A stretch of 64,000 bases of DNA. Origin: Pseudomonas sp. URMO17WK12:I11. GTDB lineage: Bacteria; Pseudomonadota; Gammaproteobacteria; Pseudomonadales; Pseudomonadaceae. A model generated the notes under the pieces. That model saw only the letters and a list, made by a program, of their open reading frames with translations, was not told where the DNA came from and made no database searches. The stretch lies in contig NZ_VEDF01000001.1 in assembly GCF_007677725.1 (NCBI RefSeq), positions 604,333-668,332 of the forward strand. Direction: 5' to 3'. Positions 28,757 to 38,549 of this stretch are shown here, in pieces. Within the stretch, counting starts at the first letter, position 1, and each line of letters starts with the position of its first letter. Both the position numbers and the translations under genes were made by a program.

Positions 28757-31700
28757 GCGTGCCGGGATACGCCGAATTGCATTGCCTGTCCAACTTCAGT
28801 TTCCAGCGCGGCGCCTCGAGCGCCGATGAGTTGTTCCGCCGTGCCCGCGAGCAGGGCTACCAGGCGTTGGCGATCACCGATGAATGCACGCTGGCCGGCA
28901 TCGTGCGGGCCTGGCAGGCCGCCAAAGCGCACCAGGTGCGTTTGATCGTCGGCAGCGAGGTCCAGCTGGTGGATGGCACTCGCCTGGTCCTGTTGGTGCA
29001 GAATCTCGAGGGTTATCAAAACCTCTGTGCCTTGATCACCCGCGCCCGGCGGCGCGCCGCAAAAGGTGACTATCAGCTGTTTGCCGAGGACGTACAGCGC
29101 TACCAACAGGGGCTGCTGGCGTTATGGATCGCTGATGACGACACCCCTCAGTCCGCCGCCGCCTGGCTGGGTGAGGCGTTCGCCGAGCGGTTGTGGCTGG
29201 CGGTGCACCTGCACCGCGGCAGCGACGATGCCCAGCGCCTGGCGCGCACGCTGGTGTCGGCGCAGCAGTTGGGCATCCGGGCCGTGGCCTGTGGCGATGT
29301 GCACATGCATGTGCGTGGCCGGCGTGCCTTGCAGGATTGCATGACTGCCATCCGCCAGCATTGCACCGTGGCCGAGGCAGGTAGGCATCTGTTCGCCAAT
29401 GGCGAGCGGCACTTGCGCACCCTGCAGCATCTGGCCGAGCTGTTTCCGCCAGCGCTGCTGGCCGAGAGCCTGGTCATTGCCGCGCAGTGCCACTTTGACC
29501 TAGGCGAGTTGCGCTACCAGTATCCGCGTGAGTTGGTGCCGGCTGGGCAAACCCCTGCCAGCTGGCTGCGCACCTTGTGTGAACGCGGTTTGCCGCAGCG
29601 TTGGCCGGCAGGGGTGAGCGCCAAGGTGCGTGGCGCATTGGACAAAGAGCTGGCGCTGATCGAGGAGCTTGGCTACGAGAGTTATTTTCTCACCGTTCAC
29701 GACATCGTCGCTTTCGCCCGCCGCGAGCGCATCCTCTGCCAAGGCCGAGGCTCGGCAGCCAACTCGGTGGTGTGCTTCGTGTTGGGTATCACTGAACTGG
29801 ACCCGATGGAGCATCGCCTGTTGTTCGAGCGGTTTCTGTCGCGCGAGCGCAATGAGCCACCGGACATCGATGTGGACTTCGAGCATGAACGCCGCGAAGA
29901 GGTGATTCAGTACGTGTTCCGTCGCTATGGGCGCGACCGGGCAGCCTTGACTGCCGTGGTCAACACCTACCATGCCGCAGGTGCCGTGCGCGATGTCGGC
30001 CGGGTGCTGGGCCTGCCGGCCGATCAGCTCGATGCACTGGCCAAGTGCTGCGGACGCTGGACCGACCGCATTCCGGATGCGCAGCGCCTGGCCGAGGCCG
30101 GCTTCGATGCAGCCAGTCCATCGCTGCGGCGTATCCTGGTGCTGGCCGGTGAACTGATCGGTTTTCCCCGGCACCTGTCGCAGCATCCCGGTGGCTTTGT
30201 CATTTCCGAGCAACCCCTGGATCAGCTGGTACCGGTGGAAAACGCTGCGATGGCCGAACGCACGGTCATTCAGTGGGACAAGGACGACCTGGACATGGTT
30301 GGCCTGCTCAAGGTCGACGTCCTCGCGCTCGGGATGCTCAGCGCCTTGCGCCGCTGCTTCGATCTGCTGCAACGCCATCGCGGCCGGCAACTGACCTTGG
30401 CCACCATACCCAGTGAAGACCCAGCGACCTACGCGATGATCAGCCGCGCCGAAACCATGGGCGTGTTCCAGATCGAATCCAGGGCGCAGATGGCCATGCT
30501 GCCGCGCCTGCGTCCCAGTACCTTCTATGACCTGGTCATCGAAGTCGCCATCGTGCGCCCCGGCCCGATTCAGGGCGACATGGTTCACCCTTACCTGCGT
30601 CGGCGCCTCAAGCAGGAGCCAGTGACCTACCCCTCGGAAAAGCTCAAGGCGGTATTCGAGCGCACCTTGGGCGTGCCGCTGTTTCAGGAGCAGGTCATGG
30701 AACTGGCCATGATCGGCGCCGATTACAGCCCAGGCGAGGCTGATCAGTTGCGCCGCAGCATGGCGGCCTGGAAGCGTCATGGCGGTCTGGAGCCGCATCG
30801 CCGGCGGCTGCTCGACGGCATGCTGCGCAACGGTTACGACCTGGCGTTTGCCGAGCGCATTTTCGAGCAGATCAAGGGTTTTGGCAGTTATGGCTTTCCC
30901 GAGTCCCATGCGGCCAGTTTCGCCCTGCTGTGTTATGCCAGCAGCTGGCTCAAGTGCCACGAGCCGGCGATCTTCACCTGTGCGCTGATCAACAGCTGGC
31001 CCATGGGTTTCTACAGCCCTGATCAGTTGCTGCAGGAGGCGCGACGCCAGGGCATCGAAGTGCGGCCGGTGGATGTGTTTCACAGCCAATGGGATTGCAC
31101 GTTGGAGCCTGTGCAACACGATGTTCTGGCGATTCGCTTGGGCTTGCGGCAGATTCGTGGTTTCAGTGAACCCGATGCCCAGCGCTTGCAGCAGGCCAGG
31201 GCCGAGCGCCCGTGGCGCGATGTCGAGGATCTGTGCCTGCGCGCCGGGCTCGATAGCCGTGCCCGCGCGCGCCTGGCCGATGCTGGCGCGCTGCGCGGGT
31301 TGGCGCGCGACCGTCATCACGCGCGTTGGCAAGTGGCCGCCGTCCAGTCGCAATTGCCGCTGTTCGCCGAGGTGGAAGCGGCGCCGGAAGACGAGGTGAT
31401 GTTGCCAGCACCCACGGTCGGCGAGGACCTGATGGCTGATTACGACACCCTGGGCACCACCCTGGGACCGCATCCGCTCAGGCTGTTGCGACCGAGATTG
31501 CGCGCGCTGGGCTGTCGCAGCTCAGCCGAGCTTGACGGGGTGGAGCACGGCGATGCCGTGGCGGTGGCCGGATTGGTGGTGGGCCGGCAACGACCGGGCA
31601 CCGCCAGCGGTGTCACGTTCGTTACCCTGGAAGACGAATACGGCATGCTCAATGTCGTGGTCTGGCGTGAGCTGGCCGAGCGGCAGCGGCGGGCCTTGGT

Positions 31701-31833
31701 TGGCGCGCAGCTGCTCAAGGTGAGCGGGCGGCTCGAGCAGGAAAATGGCGTGCGTCATCTGATCGCCCGGCGCCTGGAAGACGTTAGCCCACTGCTGCAG
31801 GGGCTGGACGTCAGGAGCCGGGACTTTCATTGA
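28753..31833 (+). CDS. dnaE2: Error-prone DNA polymerase DnaE2 (ImuC)
   Basis: 1026-residue C-family polymerase used for translesion synthesis. N-terminal PHP domain ([14 protein letters not shown]), palm with [12 protein letters not shown] (331-342) and catalytic acids Asp371, Asp373 and Asp375 in [12 protein letters not shown], the tandem HhH region ([17 protein letters not shown]), and a C-terminal OB fold ([19 protein letters not shown]). It is shorter than replicative DnaE. ATG 28753 overlaps the imuB stop (ATGA); the longer open frame from 28732 is inside imuB. Last gene of the LexA2 operon. Confidence 0.96.
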   Translation: MSVPGYAELHCLSNFSFQRGASSADELFRRAREQGYQALAITDECTLAGIVRAWQAAKAHQVRLIVGSEVQLVDGTRLVLLVQNLEGYQNLCALITRARRRAAKGDYQLFAEDVQRYQQGLLALWIADDDTPQSAAAWLGEAFAERLWLAVHLHRGSDDAQRLARTLVSAQQLGIRAVACGDVHMHVRGRRALQDCMTAIRQHCTVAEAGRHLFANGERHLRTLQHLAELFPPALLAESLVIAAQCHFDLGELRYQYPRELVPAGQTPASWLRTLCERGLPQRWPAGVSAKVRGALDKELALIEELGYESYFLTVHDIVAFARRERILCQGRGSAANSVVCFVLGITELDPMEHRLLFERFLSRERNEPPDIDVDFEHERREEVIQYVFRRYGRDRAALTAVVNTYHAAGAVRDVGRVLGLPADQLDALAKCCGRWTDRIPDAQRLAEAGFDAASPSLRRILVLAGELIGFPRHLSQHPGGFVISEQPLDQLVPVENAAMAERTVIQWDKDDLDMVGLLKVDVLALGMLSALRRCFDLLQRHRGRQLTLATIPSEDPATYAMISRAETMGVFQIESRAQMAMLPRLRPSTFYDLVIEVAIVRPGPIQGDMVHPYLRRRLKQEPVTYPSEKLKAVFERTLGVPLFQEQVMELAMIGADYSPGEADQLRRSMAAWKRHGGLEPHRRRLLDGMLRNGYDLAFAERIFEQIKGFGSYGFPESHAASFALLCYASSWLKCHEPAIFTCALINSWPMGFYSPDQLLQEARRQGIEVRPVDVFHSQWDCTLEPVQHDVLAIRLGLRQIRGFSEPDAQRLQQARAERPWRDVEDLCLRAGLDSRARARLADAGALRGLARDRHHARWQVAAVQSQLPLFAEVEAAPEDEVMLPAPTVGEDLMADYDTLGTTLGPHPLRLLRPRLRALGCRSSAELDGVEHGDAVAVAGLVVGRQRPGTASGVTFVTLEDEYGMLNVVVWRELAERQRRALVGAQLLKVSGRLEQENGVRHLIARRLEDVSPLLQGLDVRSRDFH

Positions 31834-31855
31834 AAACGCACGGGTCTGCTTAGCG

Positions 31856-32677
31856 TCAGACCATCGCCAGGTGCTGCTTGCGCGTCGGCGCCGGGAATGC
31901 CCGGTCGATCGCCCGCAGGTCTTCAGCGGTCAGCCTCAGGGCGCCGGCCGCAGCGTTCAAGCGCACGTGCTCTGGCGACACTGCCTTAGGTATGGCGATG
32001 ACATCGTCCTCGCGGGTGACCCAGGCCAGGCTCACTTGTGCCGGAGTTGCGCCATGACGCTCGGCGATCTCGCCCAGCACCGGATGGCGCAGCAACTGAC
32101 CGGCCTGGGCCAAGGGGCAGTAGGCCATGGTGGGTAGGCGGCGTTGCCGGCTCCAGGGCAGCAGATCGAACTCGATGCCGCGCTGGGTAGGGTTGTACAG
32201 GACCTGATTGGCGGCACAGGCAGGGTTGTGCAGCTCGCGCAGGTCATCGACGTCGAAATTCGAGACGCCCCAGTGCCGGATCTTGCCCGACTCGCGCAGC
32301 CGCTCGAAGGCCTCGACCGTTTCTTCGAGCGGGTACTGCCCGCGCCAGTGCAACAAGTACAGGTCGATCACTTCAGTGCCCAGGCGCTCGAGGCTGCGCT
32401 CGCAGGCCTGCGCCACGCCATGCTCGCTGGCATTGTGCGGGTAGACCTTGCTGACCAGAAACACCTGGTCCCGGCGCCCGGCGATGGCCTGGCCGACCAC
32501 ACGCTCGGCGCCGCCTTCCGCGTACATCTCGGCGGTGTCGATCAAGCCCATGCCGTGCTCGATACCTTGTTGCAACGCGGCCACCTCAGCAGCCCGGCGC
32601 CCTGGATCTTCACCCATGTACCAGGTGCCTTGGCCAATGGCCGGGACGCTCTCGCCTGCCAACTTCACGTAACGCAT
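31856..32677 (-). CDS. Aldo/keto reductase
   Basis: 273-residue NAD(P)H-dependent (beta/alpha)8 oxidoreductase. Catalytic tetrad visible: Asp and Tyr in LIDTAEMYAEGGAE, Lys in FLVSKVYPHN, His in LYLLHWRG. GVSNFDVDDL and the cofactor-binding IPKAVSPEHVRLN are also present. Substrate unknown. ATG 32677 has GGAGGTGAC just upstream. Its first 13 bp overlap the end of the LysR gene on the same strand, so the two may be cotranscribed. Confidence 0.9.
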   Translation of the reverse strand: MRYVKLAGESVPAIGQGTWYMGEDPGRRAAEVAALQQGIEHGMGLIDTAEMYAEGGAERVVGQAIAGRRDQVFLVSKVYPHNASEHGVAQACERSLERLGTEVIDLYLLHWRGQYPLEETVEAFERLRESGKIRHWGVSNFDVDDLRELHNPACAANQVLYNPTQRGIEFDLLPWSRQRRLPTMAYCPLAQAGQLLRHPVLGEIAERHGATPAQVSLAWVTREDDVIAIPKAVSPEHVRLNAAAGALRLTAEDLRAIDRAFPAPTRKQHLAMV

Positions 32678-33570
32678 GTCACCTCCGGAGTCTGGGTATG
32701 GGAAAGCACGACCTCAAGCAGCGCTTGCGCGGCCGTGGACAGCTTGTGGTCGGCCAGGGCGATCACACCGATGCGCCGCTGCACCGCAGGCTCGACCAGG
32801 GCCACACAGCGTGCACCGAGTTCGACCATCTGTTTGATGCACAACGCCGGCACCGCACTGACCCCAAGTCCGCTGGCGACCATGCGGCCAATGGTGGTCA
32901 ACTGGTGGCTTTCGAAGGCCACCGCCAGCTTGCCATGGCGTGATGCGACATTCTGCTCCAACAGCAAGCGCACCGCCGACGGACGTTGCAGGGCGATGAA
33001 GTCCTCGGCGAGCAGTTGCGCCCAGCTCACCTGAGCCTGCTGCGCCAGCACCGAATCGGCGGGTAGCACGGCGACGAACCGATCCAGGTACAACGGATGG
33101 AAATTCAAGCCATCGGTGTTATCCGGCTCGAAGCCGATGCCCAGTTCGACGCGGCGATGGCGCACCAGTTCCAGCACCTGTTCGTTGATCACGTCGTGCA
33201 CGGTGACGTTGACCTTGGGATAGCGTTGGCGAAACACCTTGAGCGAGTGCGGCAGCAGGTTCCCGGCAAAGGCGGGCATGGCCGCCACCGACACCCGCCC
33301 TAGTTGCAAGGTGAAGCGTTGGCGCAGCATTTCCTCGGTATCGTCCCAATCGGCCAGCAGGCGCCGGGCCAACGGCAGCAGTACCTCACCTTCGGCGGTC
33401 AGGCTGACGCTGCGGGTAGTGCGGGTGAGCAGGGCGCCACCGAGGTTTTCTTCCAGCGCTTTGATGGTCAGGCTCAGCGCCGGCTGTGATACATGCAGAT
33501 GCTCACCGGCCTGGGCAAAGCTCTGGTACTTGGCAACGGCCACGAAGGCACGCAGCTGCTTGACGTTCAT
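32665..33570 (-). CDS. LysR-family transcriptional regulator
   Basis: 301 residues: N-terminal winged helix (MNVKQLRAFVAVAKYQSFAQ, VSQPALSLTIKALEENLG, FTRTTRSVSLT-type wing) and a periplasmic-binding-like effector domain. Start taken at ATG 33570, the conserved LysR N-terminus. Divergent from scoAB, so it is the likely activator of short-chain ketoacid catabolism; overlaps the aldo/keto reductase by 13 bp. The inducer is not known from sequence. Confidence 0.93.
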   Translation of the reverse strand: MNVKQLRAFVAVAKYQSFAQAGEHLHVSQPALSLTIKALEENLGGALLTRTTRSVSLTAEGEVLLPLARRLLADWDDTEEMLRQRFTLQLGRVSVAAMPAFAGNLLPHSLKVFRQRYPKVNVTVHDVINEQVLELVRHRRVELGIGFEPDNTDGLNFHPLYLDRFVAVLPADSVLAQQAQVSWAQLLAEDFIALQRPSAVRLLLEQNVASRHGKLAVAFESHQLTTIGRMVASGLGVSAVPALCIKQMVELGARCVALVEPAVQRRIGVIALADHKLSTAAQALLEVVLSHTQTPEVTCVT

Positions 33571-33707
33571 GGCAATCGGCTCGCTATTTTGCAAATTTAA
33601 TCAATCGATGACGAAAACAAAATTAACAAATCAGTCGCCAGCGGTGAAGATGCTGCATACGCTCACCGACAGCCTCGTCGGTCAACAACTACAAAAGGCG
33701 GAACAGC
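33571..33707. promoter_or_regulatory. Divergent LysR/scoA control region
   Basis: 137-bp intergenic region with a markedly AT-rich core (about 33589-33631, with runs such as AAATTTAATCAATCGATGAC and AAAACAAAATTAACAAAT), unlike the surrounding GC-rich DNA. A LysR site (T-N11-A) and both promoters probably lie here, but I could not fix individual boxes. Confidence 0.45.
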
Positions 33708-34406
33708 ATGGCCGGACTGGACAAGCGCGTAGCAACCTATGAAGAGGCCCTGGCAGGCCTGACCGACAACATGACCGTGCTGGCCGGTGGCTTCGGTCTA
33801 TGCGGTATCCCTGAGAACCTGATCGCGCAAATCAAGCGCAGCGGCGTCAAAGGCCTTACGGTCGTTTCCAACAACTGCGGCGTCGACGGCTTCGGCCTGG
33901 GCGTGCTGCTCGAAGACCGGCAAATTCGCAAGATGATCGCCTCTTACGTCGGCGAGAACGCCGAATTCGAGCGCCAGTTGCTCAGTGGCGAATTGGAAGT
34001 GGAGCTCACCCCACAAGGCACTCTGGCCGAGAAGATGCGCGCCGGCGGTGCCGGCATCCCGGCGTTCTTCACGGCGACCGGCTATGGCACGCCGGTCGCC
34101 GAAGGCAAGGAAGTGCGTGAGTTCAACGGTCGCCACTACATTCTCGAAGAATCCATCACTGGCGACTTCGCCATCGTCAAAGGCTGGAAAGCTGACCATT
34201 ACGGCAACGTGGTGTATCGCAACACGGCGCAAAACTTCAACCCGCTGGCAGCCACCGCCGGCAAGATCACCGTGGTCGAGGTGGAGGAGATCGTCGAACC
34301 CGGCGTGCTGCTGCCGAGCGAGATCCACACCCCGGGGATCTTCGTCGACCGGGTAATCGTCGGCACCTTCGAGAAGCGTATCGAAAAGCGCACCGTCAAG
34401 GCCTGA
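33708..34406 (+). CDS. scoA: 3-oxoacid (acetoacetyl) CoA-transferase subunit A
   Basis: 232-residue alpha subunit of a family I CoA-transferase, moving CoA from succinyl-CoA (or an acyl-CoA) to acetoacetate. Recognisable [13 protein letters not shown] oxyanion/glycine block, [16 protein letters not shown], and [25 protein letters not shown] precedes ATG 33708. 35 bp before scoB; together they form the heterotetramer. Confidence 0.94.
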   Translation: MAGLDKRVATYEEALAGLTDNMTVLAGGFGLCGIPENLIAQIKRSGVKGLTVVSNNCGVDGFGLGVLLEDRQIRKMIASYVGENAEFERQLLSGELEVELTPQGTLAEKMRAGGAGIPAFFTATGYGTPVAEGKEVREFNGRHYILEESITGDFAIVKGWKADHYGNVVYRNTAQNFNPLAATAGKITVVEVEEIVEPGVLLPSEIHTPGIFVDRVIVGTFEKRIEKRTVKA

Positions 34407-34441
34407 GCGCCGTACAGCAGAACAACAAAGAGAACCTGACC

Positions 34442-35098
34442 ATGGCACTGACCCGCGAACAGATGGCGCAACGCGTCGCCCGAGAATTGCAAGACGGCTT
34501 TTACGTCAACCTGGGCATCGGTATTCCGACCTTGGTGGCCAACTATGTCCCCGCCGACATGGACGTCATGCTGCAGTCGGAAAACGGCTTGCTCGGCATG
34601 GGTGAATTTCCCACCGAGAGCACTATCGATCCCGACATGATCAACGCCGGCAAGCAGACCGTCACCGCACGCAGCGGCGCCTCGATCTTCGACTCGGCAA
34701 CCTCCTTCGCCATGATCCGTGGCGGTCACGTCGACCTCACCGTGCTCGGCGCTTTCGAAGTGGACGTGCAGGGCAATATCGCTTCCTGGATGATTCCCGG
34801 CAAGCTGGTCAAAGGCATGGGCGGTGCCATGGACCTGGTGGCCGGCGCCGAGAACATCATCGTCACCATGACCCATGCGTCCAAGGACGGTGAATCCAAG
34901 CTGCTGCCACAGTGCAGCCTGCCGCTGACCGGTGCGGGGTGCATCCGCAAGGTGCTGACGGACCTGGCTTACCTGGAGATCGAAAATGGGGCGTTCATCC
35001 TGCGCGAAACCGCGCCGGGGGTGAGCGTCGAAGAAATCATCGAGAAGACCGCTGGCAAATTGATCGTCCCGGACGATGTAAAAGAAATGACGTTCTGA
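34442..35098 (+). CDS. scoB: 3-oxoacid (acetoacetyl) CoA-transferase subunit B
   Basis: 218-residue beta subunit. The catalytic glutamate that becomes the CoA thioester lies in the conserved QSENGLLGMGEFP block. GIGIPTLVANYVP, the preceding GFYVNLGIG and the later GGHVDLTVLGAFEVD are characteristic. With scoA it activates acetoacetate for thiolysis; atoE downstream would provide uptake. Confidence 0.95.
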   Translation: MALTREQMAQRVARELQDGFYVNLGIGIPTLVANYVPADMDVMLQSENGLLGMGEFPTESTIDPDMINAGKQTVTARSGASIFDSATSFAMIRGGHVDLTVLGAFEVDVQGNIASWMIPGKLVKGMGGAMDLVAGAENIIVTMTHASKDGESKLLPQCSLPLTGAGCIRKVLTDLAYLEIENGAFILRETAPGVSVEEIIEKTAGKLIVPDDVKEMTF

Positions 35099-35114
35099 AG
35101 CAGCAGACGACTCC

Positions 35115-35159
35115 CCCTGTGGGGGTGGCCTTGAGCGGGCCACTGCCACAGGGTTTTTT
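35115..35159 (+). terminator. Rho-independent terminator between scoB and atoE
   Basis: Outer stem CCCTGTGG/CCACAGGG and inner stem TGGCC/GGCCA followed by TTTTTT, 17 bp after the scoB stop. It stands between scoB and atoE, so atoE must be expressed by readthrough or from its own promoter. Confidence 0.85.
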
Positions 35160-35206
35160 GCGTTTGTGCTGTTCGATCCCATAAAACTTATAAAAGGAAT
35201 GTGTCC

Positions 35207-36625
35207 GTGGCCGCTGAAATCCAAGACAGCCGCTCCGCCCGCTTTGCCCTGCGTTGTTCCAACTGGGCTGAACGCTGGTTTCCAGACTCCTGGGTCTTCG
35301 CCGCTTTGGCGGTGCTGCTGGTGTGCATCGGCGCGCTGGCGATGGGCGCCAAACCGACCGATACGGCCAAGGCGTTCGGTGACGGCTTCTGGAGCCTGAT
35401 CCCCTTCACCATGCAGATGGCATTCGTGGTCATCGGCGGGTATGTGGTGGCCAGCTCGCCACCGGCTGCACGTTTGATCGATCGCCTTGCGCGTATCCCC
35501 AGCAATGGCCGCTCGGCGGTGTGCTGGGTGGCGTTGATCTCCATGCTGGCGTCCTTGCTCAACTGGGGGCTGTCGTTGGTATTTGGTGGGTTATTGGTGC
35601 GCGCCCTGGCCCGGCGCACCGATCTTAAGATGGATTATCGCGCCGCTGGCGCTGCTGCCTACCTCGGCCTGGGTGCGGTCTGGGCGCTGGGGCTGTCGTC
35701 GTCTGCCGCGCAGCTGCAGGCCAATCCCGCCAGTCTGCCGCCTTCGATCCTGTCGATCACGGGAGTGATCCCGTTCACCGAGACCATATTCCTCTGGCAA
35801 AGCGGGGTGATGCTGGCGGCTCTGGTGATCGTCTCGCTGGTCATCGCCTATGCCACCGCACCGGGCCCGAACAGCGCTCGCAGCGCCCAGGACTGCGGGG
35901 TTGATCCTGCTTTCACCGCACCACCTACGGCCAAACGCACGCGCCCGGGCGAATGGCTGGAACACAGCCCGATTCTGATCCTGATGCTGGTAGCACTGGC
36001 CGGCGGCTGGTTGTACCAGGAGTTTGCGACCAAGCCTGCGATTACCGCGATTTCCGGGCTCAATACCTACAACCTGTTGTTCATCATGCTCGGCGCGTTG
36101 CTGCACTGGCGTCCGCGCAGCTTCCTCGACGCCGTGGCCCGCGCCGTGCCGACCACCACCGGGGTGCTCATCCAGTTCCCCCTGTATGGCTCCATCGCCG
36201 CCATCCTCACCCAGGTCAAGGGGGTCGACGAGCAGACCTTGGCGCACCACATCTCGGTGTTTTTCACGCAGATCGCAACCCACGACACCTATGCCTTGCT
36301 GATGGGCGTGTACTCCGCGGTACTGGGCTTCTTCATTCCTTCGGGGGGTGGCAAGTGGATCATCGAAGCGCCCTACGTAATGCTGGTGGCTAACGACCTG
36401 CACTATCACCTGGGCTGGGCTGTGCAGATCTACAACGCTGCCGAAGCGCTGCCGAACCTGATCAACCCGTTCTACATGCTGCCGCTATTGGGCGTGCTGG
36501 GACTCAAAGCGCGCGATCTTATCGGCTTCTCGTTCGTGCAGTTGCTGGTGCATGTGCCCTTGGTGCTGGTGCTGCTCTGGGCGCTGGGCACGACCTTGCA
36601 ATACGTGCCACCCGTCATGCCCTGA
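35207..36625 (+). CDS. atoE: Short-chain fatty acid transporter AtoE
   Basis: 472-residue integral membrane protein of the AtoE family, with about 10-12 hydrophobic helices, for acetoacetate or short-chain fatty acid uptake. Signature blocks: ERWFPDSWVFAAL, FVVIGGYVVASSPPAARLID, NWGLSLVFGGLLVRALAR, and GFFIPSGGGKWIIEAPYVM. I prefer GTG 35207 (8 nt after AAAAGGA) to GTG 35201, which sits 2 nt from it. Functions with scoAB, despite the terminator between them. Confidence 0.92.
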   Translation: MAAEIQDSRSARFALRCSNWAERWFPDSWVFAALAVLLVCIGALAMGAKPTDTAKAFGDGFWSLIPFTMQMAFVVIGGYVVASSPPAARLIDRLARIPSNGRSAVCWVALISMLASLLNWGLSLVFGGLLVRALARRTDLKMDYRAAGAAAYLGLGAVWALGLSSSAAQLQANPASLPPSILSITGVIPFTETIFLWQSGVMLAALVIVSLVIAYATAPGPNSARSAQDCGVDPAFTAPPTAKRTRPGEWLEHSPILILMLVALAGGWLYQEFATKPAITAISGLNTYNLLFIMLGALLHWRPRSFLDAVARAVPTTTGVLIQFPLYGSIAAILTQVKGVDEQTLAHHISVFFTQIATHDTYALLMGVYSAVLGFFIPSGGGKWIIEAPYVMLVANDLHYHLGWAVQIYNAAEALPNLINPFYMLPLLGVLGLKARDLIGFSFVQLLVHVPLVLVLLWALGTTLQYVPPVMP

Positions 36626-36649
36626 GCCTTGCGCCAAGGCTTGCAAAAT

Positions 36650-36681
36650 CTGCAGGTGCGCTGCGTCGAGCGCGCCTGCAG
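36650..36681 (-). terminator. Hairpin between convergent atoE and DapA-like gene
   Basis: Inverted repeat CTGCAGGTGCGC/GCGCGCCTGCAG around an 8-nt loop; on the minus strand it is followed by ATTTTG, which gives a weak U-tract. Probably ends the minus-strand transcript and may also serve atoE. Confidence 0.55.
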
Positions 36682-36689
36682 AGCAGCCA

Positions 36690-37583
36690 TCAGTCGGGAT
36701 CGCTGAGCGCCGTCAGCAACCCGGCAAGGTGCGTTAGGCCTTGCTCATCCAGGCCGAATACCGGTCTGCGCGGCTCGCCAACCGGCAGTCCGGTCAACGC
36801 CAGGCCGGCCTTGATGGTTGCCGGCAAACCGCCCTTGAGAATGAAATCGAGCAGCGGCAGCTGGCGATAGAACAACGCTCTGGCTTTGGCCAGATCCTCG
36901 GCCAGCACCGCCTGGTAGAGCGCTTGGTTCAGCGCCGGAATCAGGTTAGGCGCTGCCGTGCACCAGCCTTTGGCACCGGCCACGAACGCTTCCAGCGCCA
37001 GCGGGTTGCAGCCGTTGTAGAACGGTACCTGTCCCTCGCCCAGCAGTTGCAGCTTGTGCATGCGCTGAATATCCCCGCTGCTTTCCTTGACCATGGTCAC
37101 GTTGGCTACTTCGCGCACGATGCGCAGAATCAGCTCGACCGACATGTCGGTGCCGCTGGTGGCCGGGTTGTTGTAGAGCATGATCGGAATGTCGATGGCC
37201 TGACCAATGCTGCGGTAATGGGCGACGATCTCTGCTTCGCTGAGTTTCCAGTATGCCGAGGGCAACACCATCACAGCGTCTGCGCCATGGGCCTGGGCGA
37301 AACGGGCGCGGCGCACGGCACCTGCAGTGGTCAAGTCAGACACGCTGACGATGCTAGGTACTCGCTTGGCGATTTTTGCCAGGCTGTAGTGAGCGACTTG
37401 CTGCCATTCGCTGTCGCTCAAGTAGGCGCCTTCGCCGGTGCTGCCGAGCGGGGCGATGGCCTGCACACCGCCTTCGATGAGGCGTTCGATGGACTGGCCC
37501 AGTGCGTCGAGATCGAGCTGTTCGCCGTCCTGGCTGAATGGGGTGATGGTGTAGCCGATGATGCCGTGGAATGAAGCGTTCAT
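36690..37583 (-). CDS. Dihydrodipicolinate synthase/N-acetylneuraminate lyase family protein
   Basis: 297-residue class I (Schiff-base) aldolase. Conserved residues: GSTGEGAYL near residue 46, Tyr in IMLYNNPATSG, and catalytic Lys in VTMVKESSGD. The family includes DapA, NanA and several catabolic 2-keto-acid lyases. It is not the biosynthetic dapA by context: it follows a class II aldolase gene by 32 bp under a divergent XRE-cupin regulator, so a catabolic 2-oxo-acid lyase or dehydratase is more likely. ATG 37583 has GGAG about 9 nt upstream. Confidence 0.82.
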   Translation of the reverse strand: MNASFHGIIGYTITPFSQDGEQLDLDALGQSIERLIEGGVQAIAPLGSTGEGAYLSDSEWQQVAHYSLAKIAKRVPSIVSVSDLTTAGAVRRARFAQAHGADAVMVLPSAYWKLSEAEIVAHYRSIGQAIDIPIMLYNNPATSGTDMSVELILRIVREVANVTMVKESSGDIQRMHKLQLLGEGQVPFYNGCNPLALEAFVAGAKGWCTAAPNLIPALNQALYQAVLAEDLAKARALFYRQLPLLDFILKGGLPATIKAGLALTGLPVGEPRRPVFGLDEQGLTHLAGLLTALSDPD

Positions 37584-37615
37584 GGTTTGGGCTCCGCAAG
37601 CAAGGCGTTGGATGA

Positions 37616-38398
37616 TCAGTTCAGGCAATCGGTGTGAGCGCGCAGCGTCTGCCGGGCGAGGTAGTTGAAGGCCGCCATGTGGCGCTTGGGCCGGTCGATC
37701 CAGTCATGGGCCTGGCGGCCGAGTGCGGGGTCGATGGGTTTTATCGTGCCTGCTGCCATCGCCAGCAACTGCAGACGCGCCGCACGCTCGATCAGCTGCG
37801 CGTAGACGCACGCTTGCTCGATGCTCGTGCCGGTCGACAGCTGGCCATGATGGGAAAGGACAATCGCGCGCTTGTCACCCAGCGCGGCACTGATGATCTC
37901 GCCTTCTTCGTTGCCCACCGGCACGCCGGGCCAGGCCTGCAGGAACGCGCAGTCTTCATACAGCGGGCACAGGTCCATGTGCGATATCACCAGAGGCGTT
38001 TCCAGCATGGACAGCGCGGCCACATGCGCAGGATGGGTGTGAATGATGCAGTTGACGTCTGGGCGGGCGCGGTAGACCCAGCTATGGAAGCGGTTGGCGG
38101 GGTTGGGCATGCCTTGGCCCTCGAGTACTTCAAGGTCCTCGTTGACCAGTAGCAGGTTGCTGGCACGGATCTCATCGAAGCCCAGACCCAGCTGTTGAGT
38201 GTAGAACGTGCCAGGCTGCGTGCCGCGTGCGCTGATCTGACCGGCCAGGCCGGAATCGTGCCCGTGGTCGAACAGAATTCGGCAGGTCAGGGCCAGCTTT
38301 TCCTGCACAGTCCACGTATTATCGGCAAGCGCGACTTGCATCTGCGTCAATGCTTGCTCGACCAGTTGGTCTTTGCTGCGGGTGAATGTTGTAGCCAT
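37616..38398 (-). CDS. Class II aldolase/adducin family protein
   Basis: 260-residue zinc-dependent aldolase-like protein. Zinc histidines in IIHTHPAHVAALS and LSHHGQLSTGTS; a CRILFDHGHDSGLAGQISAR N-terminal block (substrate phosphate/carboxylate pocket). Relatives are L-fuculose-phosphate-type aldolases, but also decarboxylases and dehydratases. First gene of the two-gene operon with the DapA-like gene. Divergent from the XRE-cupin regulator, whose operator palindrome stands 81-121 bp upstream. Substrate not deducible. Confidence 0.83.
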   Translation of the reverse strand: MATTFTRSKDQLVEQALTQMQVALADNTWTVQEKLALTCRILFDHGHDSGLAGQISARGTQPGTFYTQQLGLGFDEIRASNLLLVNEDLEVLEGQGMPNPANRFHSWVYRARPDVNCIIHTHPAHVAALSMLETPLVISHMDLCPLYEDCAFLQAWPGVPVGNEEGEIISAALGDKRAIVLSHHGQLSTGTSIEQACVYAQLIERAARLQLLAMAAGTIKPIDPALGRQAHDWIDRPKRHMAAFNYLARQTLRAHTDCLN

Positions 38399-38477
38399 GG
38401 GGGGGTGGCCTCGGTGGCGTGATGTGTGATGTCGCAGGTGGCTGACCGTGGACCTTGGGCGGTGGCGGTCGGGCTAA

Positions 38478-38519
38478 CCTATGACACAAACAATCTTATA
38501 TGACACAAAGTGTCATAGG
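38478..38519. promoter_or_regulatory. Palindromic operator in the aldolase/XRE-cupin intergenic region
   Basis: A perfect palindrome TATGACAC-AAA-GTGTCATA (38499-38517) is preceded by another identical half-site, CTATGACACAAA, at 38479-38490. The outer pair CCTATGACAC/GTGTCATAGG (38478-38487 and 38510-38519) is also an inverted repeat. Its position between divergent genes makes it the probable binding site of the XRE-cupin regulator, controlling both directions. Seen directly; the binding is inferred. Confidence 0.7.
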
Positions 38520-38549
38520 CAACCCTGCGCTTTGGGAATTACGTATCGC

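Noticed and set aside
34199..35224. 341-codon antisense frame over scoA and scoB
   Set aside because: Shadow of well-conserved CoA-transferase genes.
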